From Firmicutes bacterium OM04-13BH (GTDB taxonomy: Bacteria; Bacillota; Clostridia; Lachnospirales; Lachnospiraceae), in assembly GCA_003481745.1 (NCBI GenBank), contig QULP01000005.1, positions 269,339 through 333,338 of the forward strand: DNA of 64,000 nt. Reading direction: 5' to 3'. How positions within the stretch are numbered: position 1 is the stretch's first letter; each line of letters opens with the position of its first letter. The notes beneath the pieces were generated by a model. That model had not been told where the DNA came from and made no database searches. It saw only the letters and a list, made by a program, of their open reading frames with translations. A program made the translations under genes and the position numbers. Shown here piece by piece: positions 51,243-59,247 of this stretch.

Positions 51243-51815
51243 ATGATTCATAATCCAATTTTACCAGGATTCCACGCAGACCCATGTATCTGTCGTAAAG
51301 GGGATGACTTTTACGTTGCCGTTTCTTCTTTTGAGTGGTTTCCAGGGATTCCGATTTATCATTCAAAAGATATGAAAAACTGGGAATTATATTCTCATGC
51401 GCTGACAAATGCCGATGACTCTGATTTGAAAAAACTGCCAAGTGCAAAGGGAATCTGGGCTCCGCATCTGACCAAACATGGTGATTATTATTACATTATG
51501 TGTGCCGAAGGTGATACAGGATATTATCACAGTGTGACAATGGGTCGTTCTAAAAACGTATACGGACCTTATGAGGCAGACCCATGCAATCCGATTTTAA
51601 CTTCTGCACCAGGAAATTATAACGAACGTGCAGATTGGGATCATTTAAAACCACGTTACTACAATCCAGAGAGCAAACTTCAGAAATCCGGTCATGCAAG
51701 TTATGTGGATTTGCCAAATGGAGAAACCTGGATGGTGCATCTGACTTCCAGACCATTTGTACCGGAACTTCGTTGTACACTTGGTCGTGAAACTGCAATC
51801 CAGCGCATGAAATAG
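51243..51815 (+). pseudogene. GH43 beta-xylosidase remnant with internal deletion and truncated end
   Basis: 190 residues from ATG 51243 (GGAGG upstream). The start MIHNPILPGFHADPCICRKG and SSFEWFPGIPIYHSKDMKNW match family-43 xylosidases, including the catalytic-base Asp. After GDYYYIMC the sequence jumps straight to AEGDTGYYHSVTMGRSK, which in intact enzymes lies roughly 100 residues later, so the pKa-modulating Asp and catalytic Glu are gone. It then ends at RCTLGRETAIQRMK, where complete enzymes continue with a beta-sandwich domain. The ORF is open but cannot encode an active enzyme. Confidence 0.85.
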
Positions 51816-51818
51816 AAA

Positions 51819-51867
51819 TAAAAAGTTCCAGTTTAGTTTTTTTAAGAACTATTCTGGAACTTTTTTG
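51819..51867. terminator. Bidirectional terminator between the GH43 remnant and the metallophosphoesterase
   Basis: AAAAAGTTCCAG (about 51820-51831) pairs with CTGGAACTTTTTT (51854-51866) across a 22-base loop. Confidence 0.85.
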
Positions 51868-51933
51868 TGCATATCAGGAAGGGTTCGTACGAAGTTGTAT
51901 ATTGGAGATAACCTCCGATGCACACTAAAATTA

Positions 51934-53130
51934 TTAATAATTGGAAAAATACACCGTAATCGTACAGATTTCGCTGTCTGTTCCAACCCGCATTGCCGGA
52001 CCCCAGACACCGACTCCGGAAGTTACAATGCTGTTCAGATTACCTTTTTTTAAGTAACCGCAGGGATTTTCCCAGAATAATTTTACCGTTAGATTTCCGG
52101 GAAAAATCTGTCCATCGTGAGTGTGACCGCATAACTGCATATCTACGCCGGCATTATCAAGTTCTTCAAGTTGTTTTGGCTGATGTTCCAGGACAAAAAC
52201 AGGTTTGGTTTTATCTACGTTCGAGAGCAGTTCTTCGATAGTTTTTCGGTTCGTTGTGCCGTCTCCTGGTTTTTGAATATCTTTTCGGCCAACGAGATAA
52301 AAGGCATTGTCAATACAGGTGACTTCATCATCGAGAAGAGTGATATCGGCATCTTTTAGAAAACTTTCAAATCTCGGGTCACGGACTTCGTTTTCTTTTG
52401 ATGTAACTGAAAATCCACCTAAGAGCCGTTCTGTCACATCATGGTTTCCGAACACAGCATAAGAGCCATAAGTACTTTGAATCGTAGAAAGTGTTTTGGC
52501 AATTTTATCTGGATTTTGAACGGCTTCATATTCGTTGTCAAAAACGTCGCCCGCAAATACAACAAGGTCTGCATTTTGTGCATTGATTTTCTTTACCATG
52601 CGCTGCATCTGCCTGTCATCGACACTGTAACCAAGATGCAAATCTGCAGCGAGAACGATTTTTAAAGAATCATGTCCGGCGCAGGATTTTTCTACAGTAA
52701 TATCATAAGGCGTCACTTTTACGTGTTTGGAATGTAAAATTCCATAAGCGCTGATACCGCAGATAAGTGCGGTAAGCAGAAGTCCAACAAATACATAGCC
52801 GGCTTTACAAAAGAAAAACTCATATATTTTTCCAGTAATTTGTTTTAAAATCAGCCGGAGAATATCTGCGACTGCAATAAACATTAATAAATATAAAAAT
52901 GTGCCAAGCCAGTAGTTGCTGATTCGCTTTACAAGTACCTGAAATTCAGAGGCAGGCAGTAAAAATGCAAAAAGCAGAGAAAGCGCCAGCAGAGAATAAA
53001 TAGTAAGATAAGGCACAACAAACCATTTGGAATGAAAACGCTCAGAACATGCAGTCAGCCATTTATGGATTCGGTGCAGGATGTAGGCGTTTAATAAAAT
53101 ATAAATGGGAATGATGAATATTAAAATCAT
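51934..53130 (-). CDS. Membrane-bound metallophosphoesterase
   Basis: 398 residues from the internal Met (MILIFIIPIYILLNAYILHR; AGGAAG upstream). Four N-terminal membrane helices are followed by a calcineurin-like domain from about residue 145: LAADLHLGYSVD (DxH), FAGDVFDNEYEA (GDxxD), FGNHDVTE (GNHD), VFVLEHQPKQ and CGHTHDGQIFPGN. It is probably a lipid- or nucleotide-phosphate hydrolase of the YkuE/YaeI-like group with its active site outside the membrane. Transcribed leftward, alone. Confidence 0.85.
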   Translation of the reverse strand: MILIFIIPIYILLNAYILHRIHKWLTACSERFHSKWFVVPYLTIYSLLALSLLFAFLLPASEFQVLVKRISNYWLGTFLYLLMFIAVADILRLILKQITGKIYEFFFCKAGYVFVGLLLTALICGISAYGILHSKHVKVTPYDITVEKSCAGHDSLKIVLAADLHLGYSVDDRQMQRMVKKINAQNADLVVFAGDVFDNEYEAVQNPDKIAKTLSTIQSTYGSYAVFGNHDVTERLLGGFSVTSKENEVRDPRFESFLKDADITLLDDEVTCIDNAFYLVGRKDIQKPGDGTTNRKTIEELLSNVDKTKPVFVLEHQPKQLEELDNAGVDMQLCGHTHDGQIFPGNLTVKLFWENPCGYLKKGNLNSIVTSGVGVWGPAMRVGTDSEICTITVYFSNY

Positions 53131-53265
53131 AATAGGGCTTCCTTTTTGTTTTTCAGAATAGCACAAATGGCAGGAAGAAGCAAATGAAGGGTGGGCATTT
53201 GATTTTTGATAAGAAAAGACATATAATAAGTATAGCTAAGAAATGCGATTATACTCTAAGTGAGT

Positions 53266-53306
53266 AAAAAGAAGTTCGGAGTGCCAGCTCTGAACTTCTT
53301 TTTTTC
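53266..53306. terminator. Bidirectional terminator
   Basis: AAAAAGAAGTTCGGAG (53266-53281) pairs with CTCTGAACTTCTTTTT (53288-53303), with T runs on both strands. Confidence 0.8.
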
Positions 53307-53313
53307 TGATTTT

Positions 53314-53514
53314 TTATGCTAATCCCTCAATTGCTTCTTCTATGATATCAGCAAGTTTTTCTGTTGTAATTTCCATAAACAGTGACTGCATCGGTCCAAA
53401 TGAATCAATAATTTCCATTAGTTTTTTGCGGTCATGAGGATTTTCTTTTAATTCTTTATACTGACCAGCACCATAGATGATGCGGACTGGCCCTTCATAA
53501 ATAAAATCTTTCAT
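53314..53514 (-). CDS. Short hypothetical protein; start resembles iron-containing alcohol dehydrogenase
   Basis: 66 residues. A strong GGAGGT precedes its ATG. MKDFIYEGPVRIIYGAGQ resembles the first strand of iron-containing alcohol dehydrogenases, but the remainder (KLMEIIDSFGPMQSLFMEI, LADIIEEAIEGLA) does not match that family. It may be a remnant joined by an internal deletion, or an unrelated small protein. Confidence 0.45.
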   Translation of the reverse strand: MKDFIYEGPVRIIYGAGQYKELKENPHDRKKLMEIIDSFGPMQSLFMEITTEKLADIIEEAIEGLA

Positions 53515-53693
53515 GAGCTACCTCCAAAATAAAATGTTATATTAGTGTGTCCGTATAGTAGAAATATTAATATACTAGGGTAACCCGAGGGCAAGAAAAA
53601 TTTTATCATATCTAAAGTTTACAATGTAGAATAAAAAGGCTAAAGGTGGAAGTTAGTTTTTTATTTGAATTTTCACAGAATGTTCACAAAAAA
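53515..53693. other. Intergenic stretch without gene
   Basis: Between the small minus-strand gene and the hsp20 promoter. I see only AT-rich sequence and a TTCACAGAATGTTCACAAAAAA block (two shorter runs, TTCACAGAAT and TTCACAAAAAA) that is also found before the second CIRCE copy at the window end. From 53737 to 53875 is the hsp20 leader, with no gene. Confidence 0.6.
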
Positions 53694-53736
53694 TTAGCAC
53701 TCACCTCTTGACAGTGCTAATAATACGTGCTATAGT
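53694..53736 (+). promoter_or_regulatory. hsp20 promoter with CIRCE (HrcA operator)
   Basis: TTAGCACTC (53694-53702), nine bases, then CAGTGCTAA (53712-53720): a CIRCE element with one mismatch in the right arm. It contains the -35 box TTGACA (53708-53713), and TATAGT (53731-53736) follows 17 bases later. HrcA bound here would block the promoter until heat shock. Confidence 0.92.
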
Positions 53737-53875
53737 ACAATTAGAACAAAGGAAGAGGGAAATAGAGAGAGACAAAGAAATAAAAAAGCCTTTCCCCTCT
53801 GGTTTGACCTAAGTTCCAAAAAAGAAACAGGTAAACAGCAATTAAGATTTTGAGATAAAAAAGGAGAGATGACTT

Positions 53876-54340
53876 ATGTTGATGCCTAGTATTTTTGGAG
53901 AAAATTTATTTGATGACTTTTGGGAATTCCCATTTTTTGATAACAGCAAAGAACAGAAAAACATTGAAAAGAAACTGTATGGACATCATAGCAAAAATAT
54001 GATGAAAACAGATATCAAAGAAACTGAAAAAGGTTATACCATTGAAATGGATCTGCCGGGATTTAAGAAAGATGAAGTCAAAGTAGCACTTGAAAATGGT
54101 TATCTGACCATAGCAGCAGCAAAAGGACTTGATAAAGACGAGAAAGAAAAAGAAACTGGTCGCTACATCAGACGTGAACGTTATTCAGGCGCTTGTGAAC
54201 GTAGCTTTTATGTAGGAGCAGATGTAAAACAGGAAGACATCAAAGCTCACTTTGAACATGGTATGCTGACCCTGTTCGTACCGAAGAAAGAAGCAAAACC
54301 GGCAGTGGAAACAGATAAATATATTTCTATTGAAGGATAA
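53876..54340 (+). CDS. Small heat-shock protein, Hsp20/alpha-crystallin family
   Basis: 154 residues. The N-terminal arm is Phe- and Asp-rich (IFGENLFDDFWEFPFF). The alpha-crystallin domain runs from about 43 to 138 (TDIKETEKGYTIEMDLPGF, VALENGYLTIAA, GRYIRRERYSGACERSFYVG, AHFEHGMLTLFVPKK), and the tail ends KYISIEG with the ISI motif that links dimers into oligomers. It holds unfolding proteins. Controlled by CIRCE; AAGGAG precedes ATG 53876. A duplicated promoter at the window end suggests a second copy of this gene. Confidence 0.93.
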   Translation: MLMPSIFGENLFDDFWEFPFFDNSKEQKNIEKKLYGHHSKNMMKTDIKETEKGYTIEMDLPGFKKDEVKVALENGYLTIAAAKGLDKDEKEKETGRYIRRERYSGACERSFYVGADVKQEDIKAHFEHGMLTLFVPKKEAKPAVETDKYISIEG

Positions 54341-54376
54341 GCAGATTCCTCTTTAAACAAAATTAAAATAAATTAA

Positions 54377-54422
54377 AAAACCGCCCTGTGCACTTCGTTG
54401 GAGTGCATGGGGTGGTTTTTTT
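54377..54422. terminator. Bidirectional terminator between hsp20 and the FCD regulator
   Basis: AAAACCGCCCTGTGCACT (54377-54394) pairs with AGTGCATGGGGTGGTTTT (54402-54419) with two mismatched or G-T pairs, then T residues. Confidence 0.85.
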
Positions 54423-54437
54423 CTGTAATAAACTTAC

Positions 54438-55112
54438 TTATAATGTCAAGTCTTGCGAGGATAAGTTATTGAAAATAAGTTCAAAAGTAGATCTTTTAGA
54501 TTGTTCCAGATGATAGGTCATTTTTTCGGCGGCTGCCGTCCAGTCATCCTTTAAACAGGCACAGATAATCTCAAGATGTTCCTGAAAGGTATCATCTAAA
54601 CGTTTGGTTGAAACATTACCTGTCATATAGCGAAAACGCTCTGCCTGAGTTTGAATCATATTATAGTTTTGCCGGATATAGGGATTAGGACAGGTGCTGA
54701 TAATAAAATTGTGAAATTCTGTATCCAATTCATAAAAATAATTATGATTTTCAGAACAACTGGTATTTGTTTTACTGGAACTAAAAATGCTATAAAATTT
54801 TTTTAGTTGCTGTATGGATAGGGAAGTTCCGTAATTTAGAAGAATGTAAGGTTCATAGAGCTGTCGAACTTCGAAAATCATACTGATCGTATTGATAGAA
54901 AGAGGCATTACAAGGATTCCTTTTTTGGGTTTGATTTCAATTAATCCTTCTTGTTCTAATCGGCTGAGAGCATCACGAATAGGAGTGCGGCTTAACCCTA
55001 GTTCAGAAGTGAGCAGCTCTTCATTTAAAAAAGTTCCAGGTGCATATTCGCAGGTGACAATTTTCTGACGAATTGTATTATACGCCTGTGTTTTCAGGTT
55101 GATTTTTGGCAT
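54438..55112 (-). CDS. GntR-family (FCD) transcriptional regulator of the aldonate operon
   Basis: 224 residues. An N-terminal winged HTH (AYNTIRQKIVTCEYAPG, LSRTPIRDALSRLEQEGLI) is followed by an all-helical FCD effector domain (about 85-220) with metal-ligand-type residues in YELDTEFHNFI and later His residues. FCD members usually sense hexuronates, gluconate or similar acids. It is divergent from the dehydrogenase-permease-LarA-uxaB-uxaA operon and separated from it by a palindromic operator. Confidence 0.88.
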   Translation of the reverse strand: MPKINLKTQAYNTIRQKIVTCEYAPGTFLNEELLTSELGLSRTPIRDALSRLEQEGLIEIKPKKGILVMPLSINTISMIFEVRQLYEPYILLNYGTSLSIQQLKKFYSIFSSSKTNTSCSENHNYFYELDTEFHNFIISTCPNPYIRQNYNMIQTQAERFRYMTGNVSTKRLDDTFQEHLEIICACLKDDWTAAAEKMTYHLEQSKRSTFELIFNNLSSQDLTL

Positions 55113-55303
55113 ATTATATTACTCCCGATATGTGAAATTTCTATTTCATTTTAGCATAGGATGGATAGAAATACAATGATGTGTAAAACAGAATAAATAT
55201 TATACGATTAAAATAAATGAAAGAAAATAGAAAAATAAACAAAAATAAAAAAATTGTAAAATATGCATAAAAAATATATTTTAATTAAGTATAATATAGA
55301 TAA

Positions 55304-55347
55304 TTGACATATAAAAACAAGGCGATTATAATATGTTGTATACAACA
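55304..55347 (+). promoter_or_regulatory. Consensus promoter and palindromic operator of the uxa operon
   Basis: TTGACA (55304-55309), exactly 17 bases, TATAAT (55327-55332): a fully consensus sigma-A promoter. The perfect palindrome TGTTGTATACAACA (55334-55347) follows immediately, covering the expected start site, in the style of FCD-GntR operators. The remaining 303-base gap is very AT-rich and holds no gene. Confidence 0.85.
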
Positions 55348-55415
55348 AAGTATTCAATAAAGGATACAAAAACAAAGAAACGTGCGCGTAACAGAGATGA
55401 AAAGGAGACTGAAAA

Positions 55416-56450
55416 ATGAAAGCAATGTATATTGATGCACCGGGAAAAGTAGAAATCAGAGAGATAGATATGCCGGTGAGAAAAAAAGGTGAGGTTTTAT
55501 TAAAACTTCTTTATGGAGGAATTTGTGGAAGTGATCTTGGTTCTTATCGTGGAACATTCGCTTATTTTGATTATCCAAGAATTCCGGGTCATGAATTTTC
55601 AGCCGAAGTAATTGAAGCAGATGAGAACAATGAATATGGGATTAAACCGGGAATGATTGTTACCTGTAATCCATATTTTAATTGTGGCCATTGCTATTCT
55701 TGCAACCATGGTATTGTAAATGCCTGTATGGATAATCAGACAATGGGATGTCAGAGAGATGGTGCATTTTGTGAATATATTACAATGCCGATTGAAAGAG
55801 TTTATGATGGAAAAGGAATGAACCCAAAAACATTAGCAGCAATCGAACCATTTTGTATCAGTTATCATGGAGTGAGCCGTGCGAATGTAAAAGAAGGAGA
55901 TAAAGTACTGGTAGTTGGAGCCGGAACAATTGGTGTACTGGCAGCAATTGCAGCAAAAGCGAAAGGTGGAGTTGTTTATATTTCTGACGTGTCAGAAGGA
56001 AAACTTGAGATGGCAAAAGAGTTTGGCATAGATGGTACTTTATTAAACGATTCACCGGAAAATTTCACAAAAAGAGTAGAAGAAATTACAGAGGGAAATG
56101 GATTTGACGTTACAATTGAAGCGGTAGGTCTTCCATCAACATTCCAGAATTGTATTGATGCATGCTGTTTTGGTGGCCGTATGGTATTAATTGGAGTCGG
56201 AAAAAAGAATCTTGATTTTAATTTTACTTTAATTCAGAAAAAAGAATTAAATGTGTTTGGTTCAAGAAACGCACTGAAAAAAGATTTTCTGGAATTGATC
56301 GAGCTGGTAAACGCCGGAAAGGCTCCTTTAGAGAAAATTATTACAAACGTTTATTCATTTAATGATGCGGCAAAAGCATTTGATGATTTTGCGCATAATC
56401 CGGGAAATATGTTAAAAGTGGTTTTTGATTTTGGAAAGATTAGTAAATAA
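55416..56450 (+). CDS. Zinc-dependent alcohol dehydrogenase, LgoD/galactonate-5-dehydrogenase-like
   Basis: 344 residues of the MDR family: catalytic-zinc Cys37 and His59-Glu60 (GICGSDLG, PGHEF), structural-zinc Cys90, 93, 96 and 104, NAD motif GAGTIG. First gene of the operon, so it should make the substrate of UxaB: oxidation of an aldonate such as L-galactonate to D-tagaturonate would fit, as LgoD does in E. coli. Substrate not proven. It is a distant paralogue of the dehydrogenase at 47648. Confidence 0.8.
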   Translation: MKAMYIDAPGKVEIREIDMPVRKKGEVLLKLLYGGICGSDLGSYRGTFAYFDYPRIPGHEFSAEVIEADENNEYGIKPGMIVTCNPYFNCGHCYSCNHGIVNACMDNQTMGCQRDGAFCEYITMPIERVYDGKGMNPKTLAAIEPFCISYHGVSRANVKEGDKVLVVGAGTIGVLAAIAAKAKGGVVYISDVSEGKLEMAKEFGIDGTLLNDSPENFTKRVEEITEGNGFDVTIEAVGLPSTFQNCIDACCFGGRMVLIGVGKKNLDFNFTLIQKKELNVFGSRNALKKDFLELIELVNAGKAPLEKIITNVYSFNDAAKAFDDFAHNPGNMLKVVFDFGKISK

Positions 56451-56498
56451 TATATAATCGATAGTCCTGTGTGAAGGTAACAGGAAGAAGGAGGATAT

Positions 56499-57860
56499 AT
56501 GTCACATTCAGCATGGTTATTTTGTGCATTGCTTATTTCAATGGTAGTGATTTTATTTTTGATTTTAAAAGTAAAACTTAATGCAGCAATTGCACTAGTT
56601 TTAGGAAGCATTTTGATGGGAATCCTTTCTGGGATTACAACTCTTGAGACAATTGATGGAATTAATGTTGGTTTTGGAAATATGCTAAAGGGAATGGGAC
56701 TGCCAATTGGGTTTGGTATCATTCTAGGTGAACTGGTCAGTGCGTCGGGTGGTGCGAAAATAATTGCTGATAAAATCGTTCAGGCATTTCCGAAAAATAA
56801 AGCAATTTATGCGATCGGTCTTGCCGCTTTTGTACTGGCAATTCCAGTGTATTTTGACGTAACATTTGTTATTTTAATTCCTATTGGAATGGCATTAATG
56901 AAAGAAATTAATAAATCTATAGCGCATGTAGTTGGAGCAATCACAATTGGTGCGGCAGCGGCGCATACAATGGTTCCGCCAACACCAGCACCACTTGCAG
57001 CAGGTGAAATTTTTGGATTTGATACAGGGCTTATGATTGCTTTCGGTGGTATAGTAAGTTTGATTGGTGTATTTGTTGTTATTAAAATATACACAATGAT
57101 TCTTGATAAGTCTGAAAAATTTTGGAAACCGGAAAAAGATATCGCAACAGAAGCAGTTATAGTAAAAGAAGAAACAAAAAATATAAAGAAACCTTCTTTT
57201 GCAATGGCAATGTTACCGATTATTGTGCCGATTATTATGATTATTATTAATACAGTTGCAAATAGTGTTTTAGGAGAAGCAGAACCAGAAATATTTAAAT
57301 TCATTGGAGATAAAACAACTGCTCTTTTAGCAGGAGCAATTGTAGCATACTTGATTGCAGTGCGAAGCATGGGGCAGAAGGCAGCAGAGAAAGCAGCAAC
57401 AGACTCCTTATCATCGGCAGGTATCGTATTTTTAATTACAGGTGCAGGTGGTGCTTTTTCAAATATCATTACAATCACAGGTGTAAGCGATGCTATTTCC
57501 GATATTGTAAGTGGATTAACTACGAATGTGTTTGTTGTAATTATCTTAGCATATTTGGTTGGTTTATTGATTAAGCAGGTAACTGGTTCAGGAACAGTTT
57601 CGGCAATTACAAGTATGACAATTATGTCGAGTGTAGCTCCGGCAGTAGCACTCCCACCAGTATTTATTGCAATGGCATGTTTATCAGGAACTTTATTTGG
57701 TGCTACAGTAAATGATAGTGGATTCTGGATTGTAACAAATATGAGTGGTTTGGAATTTACCGGTGGTGTTAAAACATATACGATTCCAGAAATGATAGAA
57801 TCCGTTGTATATTTAGTGATTATATTGCTTATAACAGCAGGATATGTGATGATCTTTTAA
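56499..57860 (+). CDS. GntP-family aldonate:H+ symporter
   Basis: 453 residues with 12-14 membrane helices. GntP-family features include GFGNMLKGMGLPIGFGIILGE (given here as GMGLPIGFGIILGE), HTMVPPTPAPLAAGEIFG and a late SGTLFGATVNDSGFWI. The family carries gluconate, idonate and related sugar acids. It is preceded by GAAGGAGG and lies 48 bases after the dehydrogenase, so it is probably the importer for this operon's aldonate. Confidence 0.9.
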   Translation: MSHSAWLFCALLISMVVILFLILKVKLNAAIALVLGSILMGILSGITTLETIDGINVGFGNMLKGMGLPIGFGIILGELVSASGGAKIIADKIVQAFPKNKAIYAIGLAAFVLAIPVYFDVTFVILIPIGMALMKEINKSIAHVVGAITIGAAAAHTMVPPTPAPLAAGEIFGFDTGLMIAFGGIVSLIGVFVVIKIYTMILDKSEKFWKPEKDIATEAVIVKEETKNIKKPSFAMAMLPIIVPIIMIIINTVANSVLGEAEPEIFKFIGDKTTALLAGAIVAYLIAVRSMGQKAAEKAATDSLSSAGIVFLITGAGGAFSNIITITGVSDAISDIVSGLTTNVFVVIILAYLVGLLIKQVTGSGTVSAITSMTIMSSVAPAVALPPVFIAMACLSGTLFGATVNDSGFWIVTNMSGLEFTGGVKTYTIPEMIESVVYLVIILLITAGYVMIF

Positions 57861-57877
57861 GTAAATAAATAAAAAAT

Positions 57878-57910
57878 AAACTGATGAAGTCTTTTAAGAT
57901 TTCATCAGTT
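57878..57910 (+). terminator. Intra-operon hairpin between the permease and LarA-like genes
   Basis: AAACTGATGAA (57878-57888) pairs with TTTCATCAGTTT around TCTTTTAAGA. It has only a short T run, so it more probably trims or attenuates the transcript than ends it. Confidence 0.5.
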
Positions 57911-57937
57911 TAAGTATTTCAAAGAGAGGAAAAAATA

Positions 57938-59221
57938 ATGAGAGAGCGTCAGTTTGTTGCGGATATGGTAAAGGAAACTTATGTGCCTAAAATGTTTCGG
58001 GTAAAACAAATTTTTCCACGTCCTAAAATTGAACCGGAAGAGATTCCAGAAATTATTAGAAAATTATTAAATGATGAGAAGTTTGCTTCTCGAGTAAAAC
58101 CGGGTATGCGAATTGCAATTACAGCAGGCTCAAGAGGAATTGCAAATGTTGCGTTGACAACAAAGTGCATTGCAGATTTTGTAAAATCCAGAGGCGCATA
58201 TCCATTTGTTGTTCCAGCTATGGGAAGTCATGGTGGAGCAACGGCAGAAGGTCAAAAAGAGATTTTGGCAGGTTATGGAATTACGGAAGATTATATGGAG
58301 TGTCCAATTATTTCTTCTATGGAAGTTAAAAAGATAGGTGTAAATGAAGAAGGAAGAGATGTATTTATTGATAAAAATGCTGCTGAAGCAGATGGTATTA
58401 TTCTGGGATGTCGAATAAAACCTCATACAGCATTTCGAGGTCCATACGAAAGTGGAATGATGAAGATGATGGCAATCGGTCTTGGAAAGCAGTATGGTGC
58501 AGAAGTATGCCATGAACAGGGATTCAAAAATATGGCAAAGAATGTTCCAATGTTTGGAAAATGTATTATTAAAAATGCGCCTATTTTATTCGCAGTTCCA
58601 ACGATTGAAAATGCGTTTGATGAAACCTGTAAGATTACAGCTGTTGCAGCGGAAGAAATTGAAGCTTTAGAGCCTGGTTTATTAAAAGAAGCTTTTAGTT
58701 ATATGCCGAAAATCCTTGTTGATTCTTGTGACGTTTTAGTTGTAGATCAAATTGGAAAAAATTTTAGCGGAGATGGAATGGATCCGAATATTACAGGTAC
58801 ATTTTGCACCCCTTATGCATCGGGTGGGATTCAATCTCAACGAGTAGTTGTACTTGATCTTAGCCCAGAAACACATGGAAATGGTATTGGACTGGGTTAT
58901 TCTAGTGCAACAACAAAAAGAGTATTTGACCAGCTTGACCTTGCTTCTATGTATCCAAATGCAATTACCTGTACAGTATTAGGGGGTGTACGAATTCCAA
59001 TTGTGATGGAAAGCGATAAAGAAGCAATCCAAGTGTGCATAAAAAGCTGTAATGAAATTGATAAAACAAATCCAAGAGTTGTAAGAATACCAAACAGTCT
59101 TCATCTGGAACATATTATGCTCTCGGAGTCTTATTATGAAGAAGCAAAGAGAAATCCAAATTTAATTATCGAAAGTGAGCCAGAATATTTGCCATTTGAT
59201 GAAGATGGTAATTTATGGTAA
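57938..59221 (+). CDS. LarA-family (DUF2088) nickel-pincer racemase/epimerase homologue
   Basis: 427 residues. Family motifs include AITAGSRGIANV, VVPAMGSHGGATAEGQ and IKPHTAFRGPYESGMMKMM. His98, His163, Lys176 and His192 can be placed opposite lactate racemase His108, His174, Lys184 and His200; the Lys-to-His spacing of 16 is the same, and the residue before the last His is Cys instead of Met. In LarA the lysine and last histidine hold the nickel-pincer nucleotide. Located within an aldonate operon, it probably epimerises C2 of a sugar acid. Cofactor genes (larB, larC, larE) are not in the window. Confidence 0.8.
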   Translation: MRERQFVADMVKETYVPKMFRVKQIFPRPKIEPEEIPEIIRKLLNDEKFASRVKPGMRIAITAGSRGIANVALTTKCIADFVKSRGAYPFVVPAMGSHGGATAEGQKEILAGYGITEDYMECPIISSMEVKKIGVNEEGRDVFIDKNAAEADGIILGCRIKPHTAFRGPYESGMMKMMAIGLGKQYGAEVCHEQGFKNMAKNVPMFGKCIIKNAPILFAVPTIENAFDETCKITAVAAEEIEALEPGLLKEAFSYMPKILVDSCDVLVVDQIGKNFSGDGMDPNITGTFCTPYASGGIQSQRVVVLDLSPETHGNGIGLGYSSATTKRVFDQLDLASMYPNAITCTVLGGVRIPIVMESDKEAIQVCIKSCNEIDKTNPRVVRIPNSLHLEHIMLSESYYEEAKRNPNLIIESEPEYLPFDEDGNLW

Positions 59222-59247
59222 CAAAAGAATAAGGTAGGGTATAAAAT

